From Euphorbia lathyris (lineage: Eukaryota > Streptophyta > Magnoliopsida > Malpighiales > Euphorbiaceae): a DNA stretch of 64,000 nt. The notes beneath the pieces were generated by a model. It ran no database searches and was not told where the DNA came from. It saw only the letters and a list, made by a program, of their open reading frames with translations. Positions 32,755-44,699 of the stretch are shown one piece after another. The translations under genes were made by a program, and so were the position numbers. Every line of letters starts with the position of its first letter. Position 1 is the stretch's first letter. The DNA lies in the NCBI RefSeq assembly GCF_963576675.1, contig NC_088911.1:83357256-83421255 (forward strand). The letters run 5' to 3'.

Positions 32755-32890
32755 ACCTATGGAACGGGCAGCATGCGCCGCCCATTCCTCCTATGGAACG
32801 GGCAGCACGCGCCACCATTCCACCCGTGGGACGGGCAGTGTAAGCTGCCCGTTCCTGCCTATGGTGGAACGGGTGGCCTGCCCGTTTACC
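32755..32890 (+). repeat. GC-rich degenerate repeat around GGAACGGGC
   Basis: Variants of CCTATGGAACGGGCAGCATG occur three to four times, partly inverted, in a short GC-rich block within AT-rich DNA. It lies just upstream of the MULE open frame and may belong to that element. Confidence 0.7.
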
Positions 32891-33010
32891 ATAAAAAAGG
32901 CCTGAAACACCCCCAAACTTAATTTTTTATATTTTTTTAAGATTTATTAATACCTGTTATGCATTTTTTGTATATTCAGAAACCGTTAGAAGATTGAAAA
33001 CCCGACGACA

Positions 33011-34330
33011 TTGATTACAGTTCCCGTTTCCATAACGGACACCGTTTTCCCTTCGTGTCAAGATGCTGTTGATTGGGCAAAACAGGTAGCTATTCAAAAT
33101 GGGTTTGAGATTATAATATCTTCGCACAAACATGGGGGAAACCAGAAGTTGTTGAGATGTTCATGGGGTGAACGCTATATAGGTGTTCTGAGAACTTTTG
33201 AAGATACTTTAATAAGAAAAAGTAAAACTAAAGTGTGCAGATGTAAATTTCAGATTAAAGCCTATCAACATGCAGACCTTTCTGGTTGGGGGATACAGGC
33301 TGGGTTAACTGGTAAGCACAATCATACATTACGTGTGTATCCAGAGGGAAGTCGGCAGATAAGCGGGCTCAGTACCGCATCTAAAATAATTATGCGTGAT
33401 ATGAGTTCGGCTCAAGCAAAGCACTGTGCTATTTTAGCAGCAGTTAAAGAAAAGCATCCAGCAGACAACCCAATAATTAAACACGTCTACAATTACAGGG
33501 ATAAAGTGGGGAAGGATGGGTTCGAAATTAGAGACCTGGTTAGTCAGTTCTACGATATTGCTGTCGAGAACAGGTATGTTCATTATACGCAAGTTGATCC
33601 TCATTCTGGCGTGATAACGCATGTGTTTATGGCACATCCAGAATCAGTAGATTTATTCAGGACCTATTACTGGTATATCGACATTGATTCAATGTACAAT
33701 GCTAACAAGTACAAAATGCCATTTATTGAAATTGTTGGGATGACGCCATGCAATAACAACTTTAAGATCGCGTATGCCATACTTAAAGATGAGACTGAAG
33801 GGAGCTATCATTGGGTCCTACAGTGGGTTTTGATGGGGTTTGATCTCAACCTGGCTGTTATTGTAAGTGATAGGGAGTTGGAGTTGTTGAAGCCGATCCA
33901 AGAGGTTTTTCCACATTCAGCAAACTTGTTATGCACTTGGCATATAAATAAGGATGTAGAAGATCGGGTGTACAGAATTATGGGAGATAAGGTACATGCC
34001 ACTAAATTCAAGTATAGAAAATGGAGAACAATAATACAAACCTTAACCATTGCTGAGTACGAGAAAAATCTGAGCAAGATGAAGGATCCGATGACTAGGT
34101 ACCAAAATGTTATCTCGTACGTTGAGGAGACGTGGTTGGTGTATAAGGAGAAGTTTGTTATTGCTTGGACGAAGGATTTCCTACATTTTGGCAACACAAC
34201 TTCTTAACGAGTGGAGAGTGAACATGCGAGTCTAAAACAATGGCTCAATACCGCCACTGGCTCCCTCGATACGGTATGGTCAGAGTGCACGGCTGGTAGT
34301 CCTAACGTTAGGCAAGGAACGAGATATAAA
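33011..34330 (+). pseudogene. Mutator-like (MULE/FAR1-type) transposase, broken
   Basis: The open frame 33011-34204 lacks an ATG at its left end (first codon TTG; the frame is open from 32990), so an upstream exon is likely lost. A zinc-binding N-terminal part ends in GKHNHTL near residue 100. The MULE transposase domain covers about 215-330 with WYIDIDSMYNANKYKMPFIE and VIVSDRELELL, which contain the first two acidic residues. An in-frame TAA at 34205-34207 is followed in the same frame by RVESEHASLKQWLNTATGSL, the region of the third acidic residue. The cut therefore removes the end of the catalytic core. No terminal inverted repeats or 9-bp duplication were found around it. Confidence 0.85.
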
Positions 34331-34444
34331 TGAGATATCTCGATTATTGATGTTATGAGAAACTACACGGGTAGAATTCGAGGATTGACACATACGAATT
34401 TTGTATTACGTTTTGACAATGCTTGATGATTTGAAATATAATAT

Positions 34445-34641
34445 TTTACGTTTGTTTGATTACGAGTTGGTTCGTTAAAGCGATTTATTTGATTATGAGT
34501 TGGTTTGATAAAACATTGATTTGATAAAATGTTTATTTGATTACGAATTGGTTTGATAAAACGTTTATTTATTCATGAGCTGGTTTGGTAAAACGTTTAT
34601 TTAATTTGATTCGTTTTGTATATATATATATATATATATAT
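34445..34641 (+). repeat. Degenerate tandem repeat followed by (TA)n
   Basis: A unit of roughly 40-45 bp with GTTTATTTGATTACGAGTTGG recurs about four times to 34610. A (TA)n run follows at 34619-34641. Confidence 0.7.
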
Positions 34642-35541
34642 GAGGTTGGTTTTAATGGTGAGCACTAAATTATCTCCATGAGTGGTGAACAATTAATATC
34701 CATTGGATCAAAATCTAATGGTCTAAATTTAATTTTGTTATTTAATATTAGAAAATGGGTACCTGATGACATGGCAGTCACCCTTATTTTAATTAAATGA
34801 TTTAAGAAAAAAGCATTGCTACAAATTTCAAGAGGAGCTATTTCTCTCTCCCTCCGTCGTTATTGTATCCATCTTTTCTATTATTACTTTTTCTATTTCT
34901 CTCTCTTTCGATATTACTGTATATCCATTTCTCTCCATGACTCCTGTAAACCGGCTGTTTAAGGTCTTGACTCGTGACTCGGGCATCAGAAGCTTTGAGG
35001 AAGAAATTCTTGTTTCTTTCTGAAGTTCGCCCTCGGTGGAGATGAAAATTGTGTCAATAGGAGATTAGACGGTAACGATCAGTGGAAGAATGGATAACGG
35101 CCCAAAACTGAACTTTTATTGTAAATGGAGGCAGGGGCGGAACCAAAGGGGTCACGGACGCCGAAAAACCTTTGGAAAGTTTGGCCTGCTGGCTCCGCCC
35201 CTATGTCTGCCATGGCTGGAGCTTTCTCAGCCATGGCAGACCAAGCTTAAGGACGAAGAAGATGGGGGCTGAGCCCCCTATCTTGTGTGTGTGTTTTTTT
35301 TTAATTAGCCCTAGTGGAAACTACACCGTTTTGCTAAATGAAAAACCATGCTCGTTTTTTTTATCAGGGTTTATTAAATCTTTCTCCATTATTTGTATAA
35401 AAGGTTGATGGTTAACTTCAGTCACTTTTTTTTTTTGTATATTGATAATTAATTTCCGGAGAATCTTAATCTGGGTGTAAATTCTACTATTATACTTTAA
35501 ATGCAGTTTAAAATTGTACTCTCAATTTGGCTTGTAGAGAC

Positions 35542-35582
<41 letters not shown>

Positions 35583-35609
35583 TTGAACCAATTATTATTA
35601 TTATTATTA
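34642..35609. other. Intergenic DNA with a perfect hairpin and (ATT)n runs
   Basis: No supported gene. A perfect 13-bp stem (TCTGCCATGGCTG) with a 9-base loop lies at 35206-35240, in a GC-rich patch (35130-35270) that contains GGGGCGGAACCA, a motif common at ends of plant repeats. (ATT)n occurs at about 35541-35582 and 35591-35609. Confidence 0.6.
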
Positions 35610-36163
35610 AGGTTAAGGTGCAAAAATACCCTTAACGTTCTGGGTCAGGAGCAATTTTATCCTTAACGTCTAAAATTGTGCAATTTTACCTCAAAAGTTG
35701 AAAGCCAAGAGTAACTTTACCTCTAACGTTGATAATTTGCATCAATTTGAGATATAATTCATCAAACTGTCTTCTCAGTCATGAATTTTATTATCTCACT
35801 TCACACGTGTGCCATTTTATCAGTAACAAATCACAAACATGCGTTGAGATTTAAAAAACATAATAAGAAAAATATTGTCTTTTGTATGAATTGGAAAAAA
35901 AATTCACAAAATTCACTGCAATTTATAAATATAATTAAATTATAAAAAATATGAAATCTCTTTTTAGAACTAAGTGATATGCAATTGGTGCATAATAAAG
36001 AACAAAATATCTGTATTTTATAATATTGTTTAAAATTCTTCATATTATCAACGTTAGGAGTAAAGTTGCTATTCACTACCAACCTTAAAAATAAAATTAC
36101 ACTATTTTAAACGCTATAAGTAATAATCCAAAATGTTAGGGATATTTTTATTTAACTATTTAA
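35610..36163. mobile_element. Inverted-repeat element, family with TACCCTTAACGTT arms
   Basis: The left arm (35610-35760) and the reverse complement of the right arm (about 36040-36163) share the order AAAATACCC, TTAACGTT, GTGCAATTTTA, AACTTTAC, CTAACGTTGATAAT. Pieces of the same family lie at 28190-28290 and 41590-41716. It has no coding capacity. Confidence 0.7.
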
Positions 36164-36811
36164 GTATAGTTTGTACAAACCGAATTTCGAACTGGAAACC
36201 ACTGGAATTTTATTGTTATACTATGTCTTTTATTTGCTTTAAAAATTTATATCATAATCCTTTTGTTTTAATAAGTTTATTTTGAACGATTCTTTAATAA
36301 AAAAAAATAAGTTTATTTTGAACATGATTAATGAGTTTTTTTTTATTGATTATGTGCGATAAGTATAGACACTTGTCAGTTTTTACATGGAGGATCTTTT
36401 AATTGTGTTGGAGTACCAAGATCCTCTTATAAATTTCCTGAATGAGGACCATTATGAATTTTTTTTTTTTTTGTAGAACCATTATGAAATTGAAATTGAT
36501 GAAGCAACACGATCCAACATCTTTTGATACGACAGTGCTATTGAGAGGATAGAATGAATTACTATGCTAACCTTATAAAATTGTACTTTGAGTAATAATT
36601 AAGACCAACTGAATTTTTTTTTTGGTTTCAAAAGTCATTTAGGTACACACTTTTATCATATATCGTCATTTTTTTAATTAAAATTTCCTTTTCAAGTGAT
36701 TTAATTATTATTTTTTATGGAAAAATTATTTATAGTTACTTACTTTAAGTCAACTTTTGTTTTTTTTTTCTACCATTCTTTTTATATTCTTTTTATTTAT
36801 TCTAATTTTAG
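36164..36811. other. AT-rich intergenic DNA, nothing recognised
   Basis: Long poly-T and poly-A runs and a short duplicated phrase AATAAGTTTATTTTGAAC (36275-36330). No gene seen. Confidence 0.55.
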
Positions 36812-37171
36812 AAAAATAATTTATTAGTATCCGCATTTTTACATAACACACTGCTTAGTTTTTATATTTTAAAAAATCATTATAATATCTCTATCTTTTG
36901 TCAATATTAATCATTTAATCATTTTATTTGTTGTTTGTAGATTTTTAACGAACATATCTTAATTTCAGGATAGGCATATTACGATACAAAATAACTCTGG
37001 TACTCTATTATTTTCTGTCTGCCTGTTTATATCAAATATAACGGTTGAAAATCTAAAAAAAATAGACAGAAAGATCAAATAGTTAATTGTGACAAAGAAT
37101 AAAGACCTCATAATATTTTTTTCAAAATAGAAAGACCGAAAAACTAAGAAGACTAATAAATTATTTATCTT
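36812..37171. mobile_element. Foldback MITE, copy 1 of a two-copy family
   Basis: The arms of about 130 bp are imperfect reverse complements. Their tips read AATAATTTATTAGT on the left and ACTAATAAATTATTT on the right. The inner ends carry TAGATTTTTAACGAAC and GGTTGAAAATCTA. The same arms bound 45124-45494, so this is a family. Confidence 0.75.
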
Positions 37172-37876
37172 AAATTTTATTAAGTTATAACTGTTCATAA
37201 TTTTTTTAGATTTATAATTTAATATTTAGATGGTATAAAGTTTATATTATTATAATTTAGAATTTGAGAAATAATATTAAAAAAATTAAAAATTAAAGGT
37301 TATAGATTTAAAATATAACATTTAGAGTATATTAGGATTGTAAGTTCAATCTATAAATCTTTAGGATTGTAAGCTCAATTTATAAATCCTTAAGATTGTA
37401 AGTTCAATTTGTAAATCCTTAGTTTTTTTATTTCTTTAAGTTTTCATTTGTTTACAAATAAATATTTAGCTTACAATCCCAAACATAACGTAATATATAT
37501 AAACTCAATCTATAAATCCATAGGATTGTAAGCTCAATTTAAAAATCATTCGACTTTTTTTTTTATTTTTTTAAGTATTCATTTATTTATAAACAGTCAT
37601 TGAGCTTACAATCCCTAACATAACGTAACGGAACGGAACGGAACGTAACGTAACGTAAAATGTAACGTAACATTGCGTTACGTTGCGTTACATAACGTAA
37701 GCTTAATTTATAAATCATTAGGATTGTAAGCTCAATTTATAAATTTTTATGATTGTAAGATCAATTTGTAAATCCTTAGGTTTTTTTTAATTTCTTTAAA
37801 CTTTCATTTATTTATAAACAATTGTTGAGCTTATAATCCCTAACGTAATCTAAGGTAACATAACGTATCATAATGT

Positions 37877-39745
37877 TATCGGCAATTCTTGGTATCCGAG
37901 TTTCGTCGCTACCTTTTAATTACCTGGGTGTCCCGTTGTTTATTGGCGCTCCCAAAAGCAGAGTTATGCTCTCTTTAGCGGACAGATTCTTAGCAAAATT
38001 TGCTAATTGGAAAGGTACATCTCTTTCCTTTGCTGGGCGGGTGACCTTGGTAAAATCCGCACTGACTGGTGCACTTATTCACTCCTTCACGATTTACCGA
38101 TGGCCTGAGGCAATTCTAAACAAGCTTAACCGTGCAATCAGAAACTTCATTTGGACTGGTTGCAAGGACTCTAGGAAATTGGTAACAGTTTCGTGGTCTG
38201 TTTGCTGCAAGGATATCAGAGAGGGCGGGCTCGGACTTAAGCAATTCCGTTTGTGTAATTATGCTTTAATTAATTGGGAAATTAGCATGGGAATTCATTC
38301 AAGGCAACTCTTTCATCATCAATCTTCTCAAGACCCGGTTTTTCTATTACTCGGGGCAGCCAAAATCTTATTTAGTGAACTCCTCAATTTGGGTTTCCTG
38401 TCGTCGCTGCTACAATAATATCAGCAGTGAGGTCATTTGGTGGATTGGTCGAAGCTCCAATCTTAATTTTTGGACAGATGCCTGGATTGCCCCTTCTGTT
38501 GCGGAACAACTGCAAATTCCGTACAAAATTCAGCTTAGCTTAAGGAATCCAGTGGAGGATTTCTTAAATGGTGAGGCGTGGGTCAACATTGATTGGCTAC
38601 CGATTGATGTCAGAACCAACATATTGCGGGTCAGACGCGGTCTGGATGAATCTGATTACTGTGTTTGGAAGCCATCAAGCACTGGTAAATTCTCAGTTAA
38701 GGAGTTTTATGCTAAACAGATAGAGTCTGGTGTCGATACGTCTTGGGGCAAATTTGTTTGGCATAAGCATATCCCTCCTAGCAGATCAGCTCTATGCTGG
38801 AAGCTGATCCACGGAAAGGTGGCCACTCACGACGTCCTAGTTACCCGCGGTTTCAGTATCGCTTCGAGATGTGATCTTTGTAAGTGCCAATCTGAAACTC
38901 TTGATCATTTGTTCATCACCTGCTCTTTTACTGCTGCTATCTGGGCTGCTGTTGGGAACCTTTTTGGGGTGCAGATTAATACCTCTCCCCCATTCGCGGA
39001 CTTCTTCACTAGTTTACAAAATACCAATTTGCATAAATCGCTTGTTGGTATGTGGAACATTGCAGTTGTTACTTGTCCGTGGTTAATCTGGCAGGTGCGT
39101 AACAAGGCAATTTTTGACAATGATCTCCCTTCAATCCAAAGAACTATTTTTAAGCTCATGAGCTTCGTCAGAGAGGCTCGTCGATCCGCTTACGTGCTGG
39201 ACAGAACTCGTCCACCATCTGCCCCTGATTACATCCATGTTCGGTGGACGCCCCCTCCTGCTGGTTGGGTAAAGGTTAACACTGACGGGTCCGCGGTGGG
39301 AGCGCCGGGCGCAGCGGGTGCCGGAGGGATCTTTAGGACTGGTAGAGGCTTCGCTTGTGGTTGCTTTGCCTTCCCAATTCCGAACAATTTTGCTCACATT
39401 GCAGAATTACATGCTGTAATCTTTGCTGTAGATATGGCTTGGGAGAAAAACTGGCACAGGTTGTGGATTGAGTCAGACTCGATGACAGTAGTGCATCTTT
39501 TTAGAAACCGATCTGACAAGGTTCCGTGGCAGCTCCGTCAGGATTGGTTACAATGCCTTTCACGTTGTGCCTCTATGGAAGTCACTATCACCCACATATA
39601 CAGGGAAGGAAATAAGGCCGCGAACTCTCTGGCACGGTTCGGAGTCTCGGCCCAGACTCTAATCTGGTGGCACTCGGCCCCTGCATTTTGTCAATCTTTT
39701 ATTTTCAATGACATCTGTAACATTCCTAATTTACGCTTCCTCTGA
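37877..39745 (+). pseudogene. LINE ORF2 C-terminal part: RT end, zf-RVT, RNase H
   Basis: It starts inside the RT with LPFNYLGVPLFIG and continues through the thumb region (FAGRVTLVKSAL, FIWTGC). There is a frameshift near 38270, after CNYAL; the second frame takes over and stays open to 39745. A zf-RVT domain follows (VWHKHIPPSRSALCWKLIHG, RCDLCKCQSETLDHLF). The plant LINE RNase H domain is at about 39270-39650 with VNTDGSAVG, AELHAV and IESDSM, which hold the acidic active-site residues, and HIYREGNKAAN near the end. The endonuclease and most of the RT are missing through 5' truncation. The stop is close to the usual ORF2 end. Confidence 0.88.
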
Positions 39746-39866
39746 CTTTTGCATCACTTTTCCTTTATTTATATAACGGGTTGATCTTTTCAGTTTCCAG
39801 GGGTGCCAACATAGTTGGGATGTCTGGGGCTGTTTTGGTCTAGTCCCAAATCTTTATTGAAAAAAA
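37877..39866 (+). mobile_element. 5'-truncated LINE (L1-like non-LTR retrotransposon)
   Basis: It is flanked by a 15-bp target duplication AACGTATCATAATGT (37862-37876 and 39867-39881) and ends in a short A run after a TTTATTGA tail. The coding part reads in the same direction. The target sequence belongs to the surrounding TAACG-type repeat, so it inserted into an existing array. Confidence 0.92.
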
Positions 39867-40010
39867 AACGTATCATAATGTAACGTACGGTAACGTAATA
39901 AATATAAGCTCAATTTGCAAACACTTAGGTTTTTTTTTATTTCTTTAAGCTTTCATTTATTTACAAATAATCATTTAGCTTATAATCCCTAACATAACGT
40001 AATAAATATA

Positions 40011-40716
40011 CGGTTTTGATATATGCAGCCCTTAGGGCTGCATATAAGCATTAAATACAAACAGAATATTCTTTTATATTTTCAAGATGTTTATTTATTA
40101 TGCATTGAACTTTTAAATACACCAAAATTCATTTAATGCAATCATAAATTCTTTTATATTTTTTATATTTGCATTAATTTTTTATTTTTTAAAAAGATGT
40201 CTGCATTTATTATTTCAACAGGTTATTTGTAACTGTGTTATTTCGACAGGTTATTTGTAATAGTAACAGAATAAAAGTTACAAATAACCTGTCGAAATAA
40301 CACAGTTACAAATAACCTGTCAAAATGATAATGTTTGTATCTGCATACAGTTAATTGTATTTTGACGGGTTATATACAGTTTTTTTTTGTGTAACTTTTA
40401 TCTGTCAGACTTAAACATTATCATTTCGACAGATTATTTGTAACTGTGTTATTTCGACAGGTTATTTGTAACTTTTATTCTGTTAATAACAGAGTTACAA
40501 ATAACCCGTTGAAATAATAAATGCAGACATCTTTTTAAAAAATAAAAAATTAATACAAATATAGAAAATATAAAAGAATTTATGATTGCATTAAATGAAT
40601 TTTGGTGTATTTAAAAGTTCAATGCATAATAAATAAACATCTTGAAAATACAAAAGAATATTCTATTTGTATTTAATGCTTATATGCAGCCCTAAGGGCT
40701 GCATATATCAAAACCG
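40011..40716. mobile_element. Foldback MULE-type MITE with 9-bp target duplication
   Basis: 706 bp. ATAAATATA flanks it on both sides (40002-40010 and 40717-40725). The two halves are near-perfect reverse complements over more than 200 bp, starting CGGTTTTGATATATGCAGCC. The tip holds a smaller palindrome (ATGCAGCCCTTAGGGCTGCAT). The central part repeats TTCGACAGGTTATTTGTAAC in both orientations about six times. A 9-bp duplication with long inverted repeats is the mark of Mutator-like elements. No coding sequence is present. Confidence 0.9.
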
Positions 40717-41589
40717 ATAAATATAAGCTCATTTTATAAATCTTTATGATTGTAAGTTGAATTTATAAATCTTTATCCTTAGAATTCTAAGCTCAATTTA
40801 TAAATCCTTAGGATTGTAAGCTCAATTTGAAAATCCTTAACTTTTATTTTTGTTTCTTTAAGCTTTCATTTATTAATAAACAATCATTGAGTTTACAATT
40901 CTTAACGTAACGTAATAAATATAAGCTCAATTTATAAATCATTAGGATTGTAAGCTCAATTTGTAAATCCTTAACTTTTTTTATTTCTTTAAGCTTTCAT
41001 TAATTTATGAACAATCATTGAGCGTACAATCTCTAACGTAACGTAATAAATATAAGCTCAATTAATAAATCCTTAGGATTGTAAGCTCAATTTATAAAAC
41101 CTTACGATTGTAAGCTCAATCCGTAAATCCTTATTATTGTAAGCTCAATCTGTATTCCTTATTATTTTAAGCTCAATTTGTAACGTAACTTAGAATAACG
41201 TAATGTAACGTAACGTAACATGACGTGACGTGACGTGACGTAACGTGATGTGACGTGATGTGACGTGACACGTAACGTAACGTGACGTAAAATAACATAA
41301 CAATATTCTGTAACGTAACGTAACGTAACGTAAATTGACATAATGTTAACTTAACGTGATATAACGTAATGTAATGTGACGTAATAAATATAAGCTGAGT
41401 TTATAAATTCTTAGGATTGTAAGCTCAATTTATAAATCCTTAGAATTTGAAGCTCAATTTATTTAATTGGCTCTGGCACACCACATCATATACTGAGGTG
41501 GTGTGTCAGGCATGCCGTATGATTTCTCAAAGAGATGCTATATTAAAAAAAATATAAAGGAAATGTTGCAGGATTTAATACTGCACGAA

Positions 41590-41715
41590 TAAGTACCAAA
41601 CTTACCAATATTAGAGGTAAAATTGAGCTTGGCTACCAATATTAGGTGTAAAATTGCACCATTTTAGATGTTAGGTGTAAAATTGCCTCCGGCTGTAAAC
41701 ATTAAGGGTATTTTT
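41590..41715. repeat. Fragment of the TACCCTTAACGTT-type element
   Basis: Phrases such as AGGTGTAAAATTGC repeat. The end ATTAAGGGTATTTTTGCATC is the reverse complement of the tip of the element at 35610. The 16-bp minisatellite begins at this tip. Confidence 0.65.
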
Positions 41716-44490
41716 GCATCACTGAACTGAAACATCACTGAACTGAAATATTACTAAACTAAAACATTATTGAACTGCAACATCGCTGAATTGAAACATT
41801 ATTGAAATGAACATCGCTGAAATGAAACATTACCGAACTGAAACATCAATTAACTAAAACAACATTGAACTGAAACATTACTGAACTGAAATATTACTGA
41901 ACTGAAATATTACTAAACTGAAACATCACTGAACTGAAACATCACTGAACTGAAATATTACTGAACTGAAACATCACTAAAATCAAACATCACTGAACTA
42001 AAACATTACTAAACTGAAATATACTAAATTGAAATATTACTAAACTGAAACATTACTGAACTGAAATGTCACTCAACTGAAATATTACTGAACTAAAGCA
42101 TCACTGAACTGAAACATCACTAAACTAAAACATTACTGAACTGAAACATCACTGAACTGAAACATCACTGAACTGAAACATCACTGAATTAAAACATCAC
42201 TGAACTGAAACATCACTGAACTGAAACATCACTGAACTGAAAAATTATTGAACCGAAACATTAATGAATCGAAACATTAAGGAACCGAAACATTACTAAA
42301 CTGAAATATTACCGAACTGTAACATCACTGAACTCAAACATTACTTAACCAAAACATCACTGAACTGAAATATTACTAAACTGAAACATTACTGGACTGA
42401 AACAATAATAAATTGAAACATTACTGAAATGAAACATCACTGAACTGAAACATCACTGAACTAACATAGTACCGAACTAAAACATCACTCAACTGAAACA
42501 TGACCGAATTGAAACATCACTAAACTGAAATATCACTGAACTCAAACATTACTAAACCGAAACACCACTGAACTGAAATATTACTGAACTGAAACATCAC
42601 TGAACTAAAATGTTACTGAACTGAAACATCACTGGACTGAAACATTACTGAACTGAAACATCACGGAACTAAAACATTACTAAACTGAAACATTACTGAA
42701 CTGAAACATTACCCAACTGAAACATTACTAAACTGAAATATCACTGAACTGAAACATCACTGAACTCAAACATTAATGAACCGAAACATTACTAAACTGA
42801 AACATTACTGATCTGAAAGATCATTGAACTAAAACATCACTGAACTGAAATATCATTAAACTGAAACATCACTGAACTGAAACATTACTGAACTAAAATA
42901 TCACCGAACTGAGACATTACTAAACTGAAATATTACTAAGCTAAAATATTACTGAACTAAAACATCACTGAACTGAAATATTACCGAACTGAAATATCAC
43001 TGAACTAAAAAAAACACTGAACTGAAACATCACTGAATTGAAACATTACTCAACTGAAACATTATTGAACTGAAACAATACCAAACTGAAATATTACTGA
43101 ACTAAAAATCACTGAACTGAAACATCACTGAACTAAAACATCACTCAATTGAATTATTACTGAACTGAAACATCACTAAACTCAAACATCACTAAACTGA
43201 AGCATTACAGAACTAAAACATCACTGAACTGAAATATAACTAAACTGAAATATTACTAAACTGAAATATTACTGAACTGAAACATTATAAACTGAAACAT
43301 CACTGAACTGAAACATCACTAAACTAAAACATCACTGAACTAAAATATTACATAATTGAAATATCACTAAACTGAAACATCACTGACTTGAAACATCACT
43401 GACCTGAAACATCACTAAACTGAAACATTACTGAACTGAAACATTACTAACCTGAAATATCACTAAATTGAAATATTACTAAGCTGAAACATTACTGAAC
43501 TAAAATATTACCAAAATGAAACATTACTAAAGTGAAACATCATTGAATAGAAACATCACTAAACTGAAACATCACTGAACTGAAATATCTCTGAACTGAA
43601 ACATTATTGAACCAAAATATTACTGAACCGAAACATTACTGAACTGAAACATTACTGAACCAAAATATTACTCAACCGAAACATTACTAAACTGAAATAT
43701 TACCGAACTGAAACATCACTAAACTGAAATAGCACTGAACTAAAATATCACTGAACTAAAACATTACTGAACTGAAATATTACCAAAACGAAACATTACT
43801 GAAGTGAAACATCACTTAACAGAAACATCACTGAACTGAAACATCATTGAACTTAAACATCATGAACTGAAACATTATTGAACCAAAACATTACTGAACT
43901 AAAACATTATTAAACTGAAACATTATTAAACTGAAGCATTACCGAACTGAAACATCACTGAACTAAAATAGCACTGAAGTGAAACATCACTGAACTAAAA
44001 CATTACCGAACTGAAACATCACTGAACTCAAACATCATATAAATGAAATATCAATGAACTAAAATATTATTGAATTGAAACATCATTAAACTGAAACATC
44101 ACTGAACTGAAATATTATCAAACTGAAACACTACTAAACTAAAACCTCACTGAACTGAAACACTAGTGAATGGAAACATCAATAAACCGAAATATTACTG
44201 AACTGAAACATTACTAAATTGAAACATTACTGAACTGAAACATTACCGAACTAAAAGATAACTGAACTGAAAGATCACTAAACTAAAATATCACTGAACT
44301 GAGACATTACTAAACTAAAATATTACTGAACTAAAACATTACTGAATATAAACATCATTAAACTAAAACATTACTGAACGGAAACATCATTAAACTGAAA
44401 CATAACTAAACCGAAACATTACTGAACCGAAACATCACTGAACTGAAACATCACTGAACTAAAACATTACTAAAATAAAATAAACTGAAA
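41716..44490 (+). repeat. 16-bp minisatellite array, about 170 copies
   Basis: The unit ACATCACTGAACTGAA is repeated head to tail with point variants (ATATTACTAAACTGAA and similar) for about 2775 bp. The register is kept with only rare one- or two-base slips. All forward frames contain TGA or TAA from the unit, so it is not coding. TAACG runs follow it directly, and others end about 330 bp before it. Confidence 0.95.
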
Positions 44491-44499
44491 TGAAAAATA

Positions 44500-44690
44500 A
44501 CTTAACGTAACGTAACTAAGTGTAAAGTAACTAACGTAACTTAGTGTAACATAACATAACGTAACGTAACGTAACGTAACGTAACGTAACGTAAATTAGC
44601 GCAACTCAACATAATGTAACCTAAATTAGTGTAACTTATCGTACCGTAACTTAACACAACATAACGTAACATAATGTAACTTATATACAT
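44500..44690 (+). repeat. TAACG pentamer run
   Basis: Includes an uninterrupted stretch of about eight GTAAC units at 44560-44595 and variants around it. It resembles the runs at 37610-37690 and 41165-41390 left of the 16-bp array. It is not the plant telomere repeat TTTAGGG. Confidence 0.85.
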
Positions 44691-44699
44691 AAATGATAA

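Larger units (their letters stand above)
37310..41460 (+). repeat. Satellite-like domain: unit of about 132 bp plus TAACG pentamers
   Basis: A unit that contains TAAGCTCAATTTATAAATCC, TTAGGATTGTAAGCTC, CTTTAAGCTTTCATTTATTTA and CTAACGTAACGTAATAAATA recurs at least six times. The spacing is clearest at 40914 to 41046, about 132 bp. Between units are runs of TAACG and TGACG variants (37610-37690, 41165-41390). A LINE (37877-39866) and a foldback element (40011-40716) sit inside and split it. Confidence 0.85.

Noticed and set aside
37610..37700. Interstitial telomere repeat
   Set aside because: The unit is TAACG, not TTTAGGG or a usual plant variant.
41716..44490. CRISPR-like array
   Set aside because: Units are contiguous without spacers and the DNA is from a plant nucleus; it is a minisatellite.
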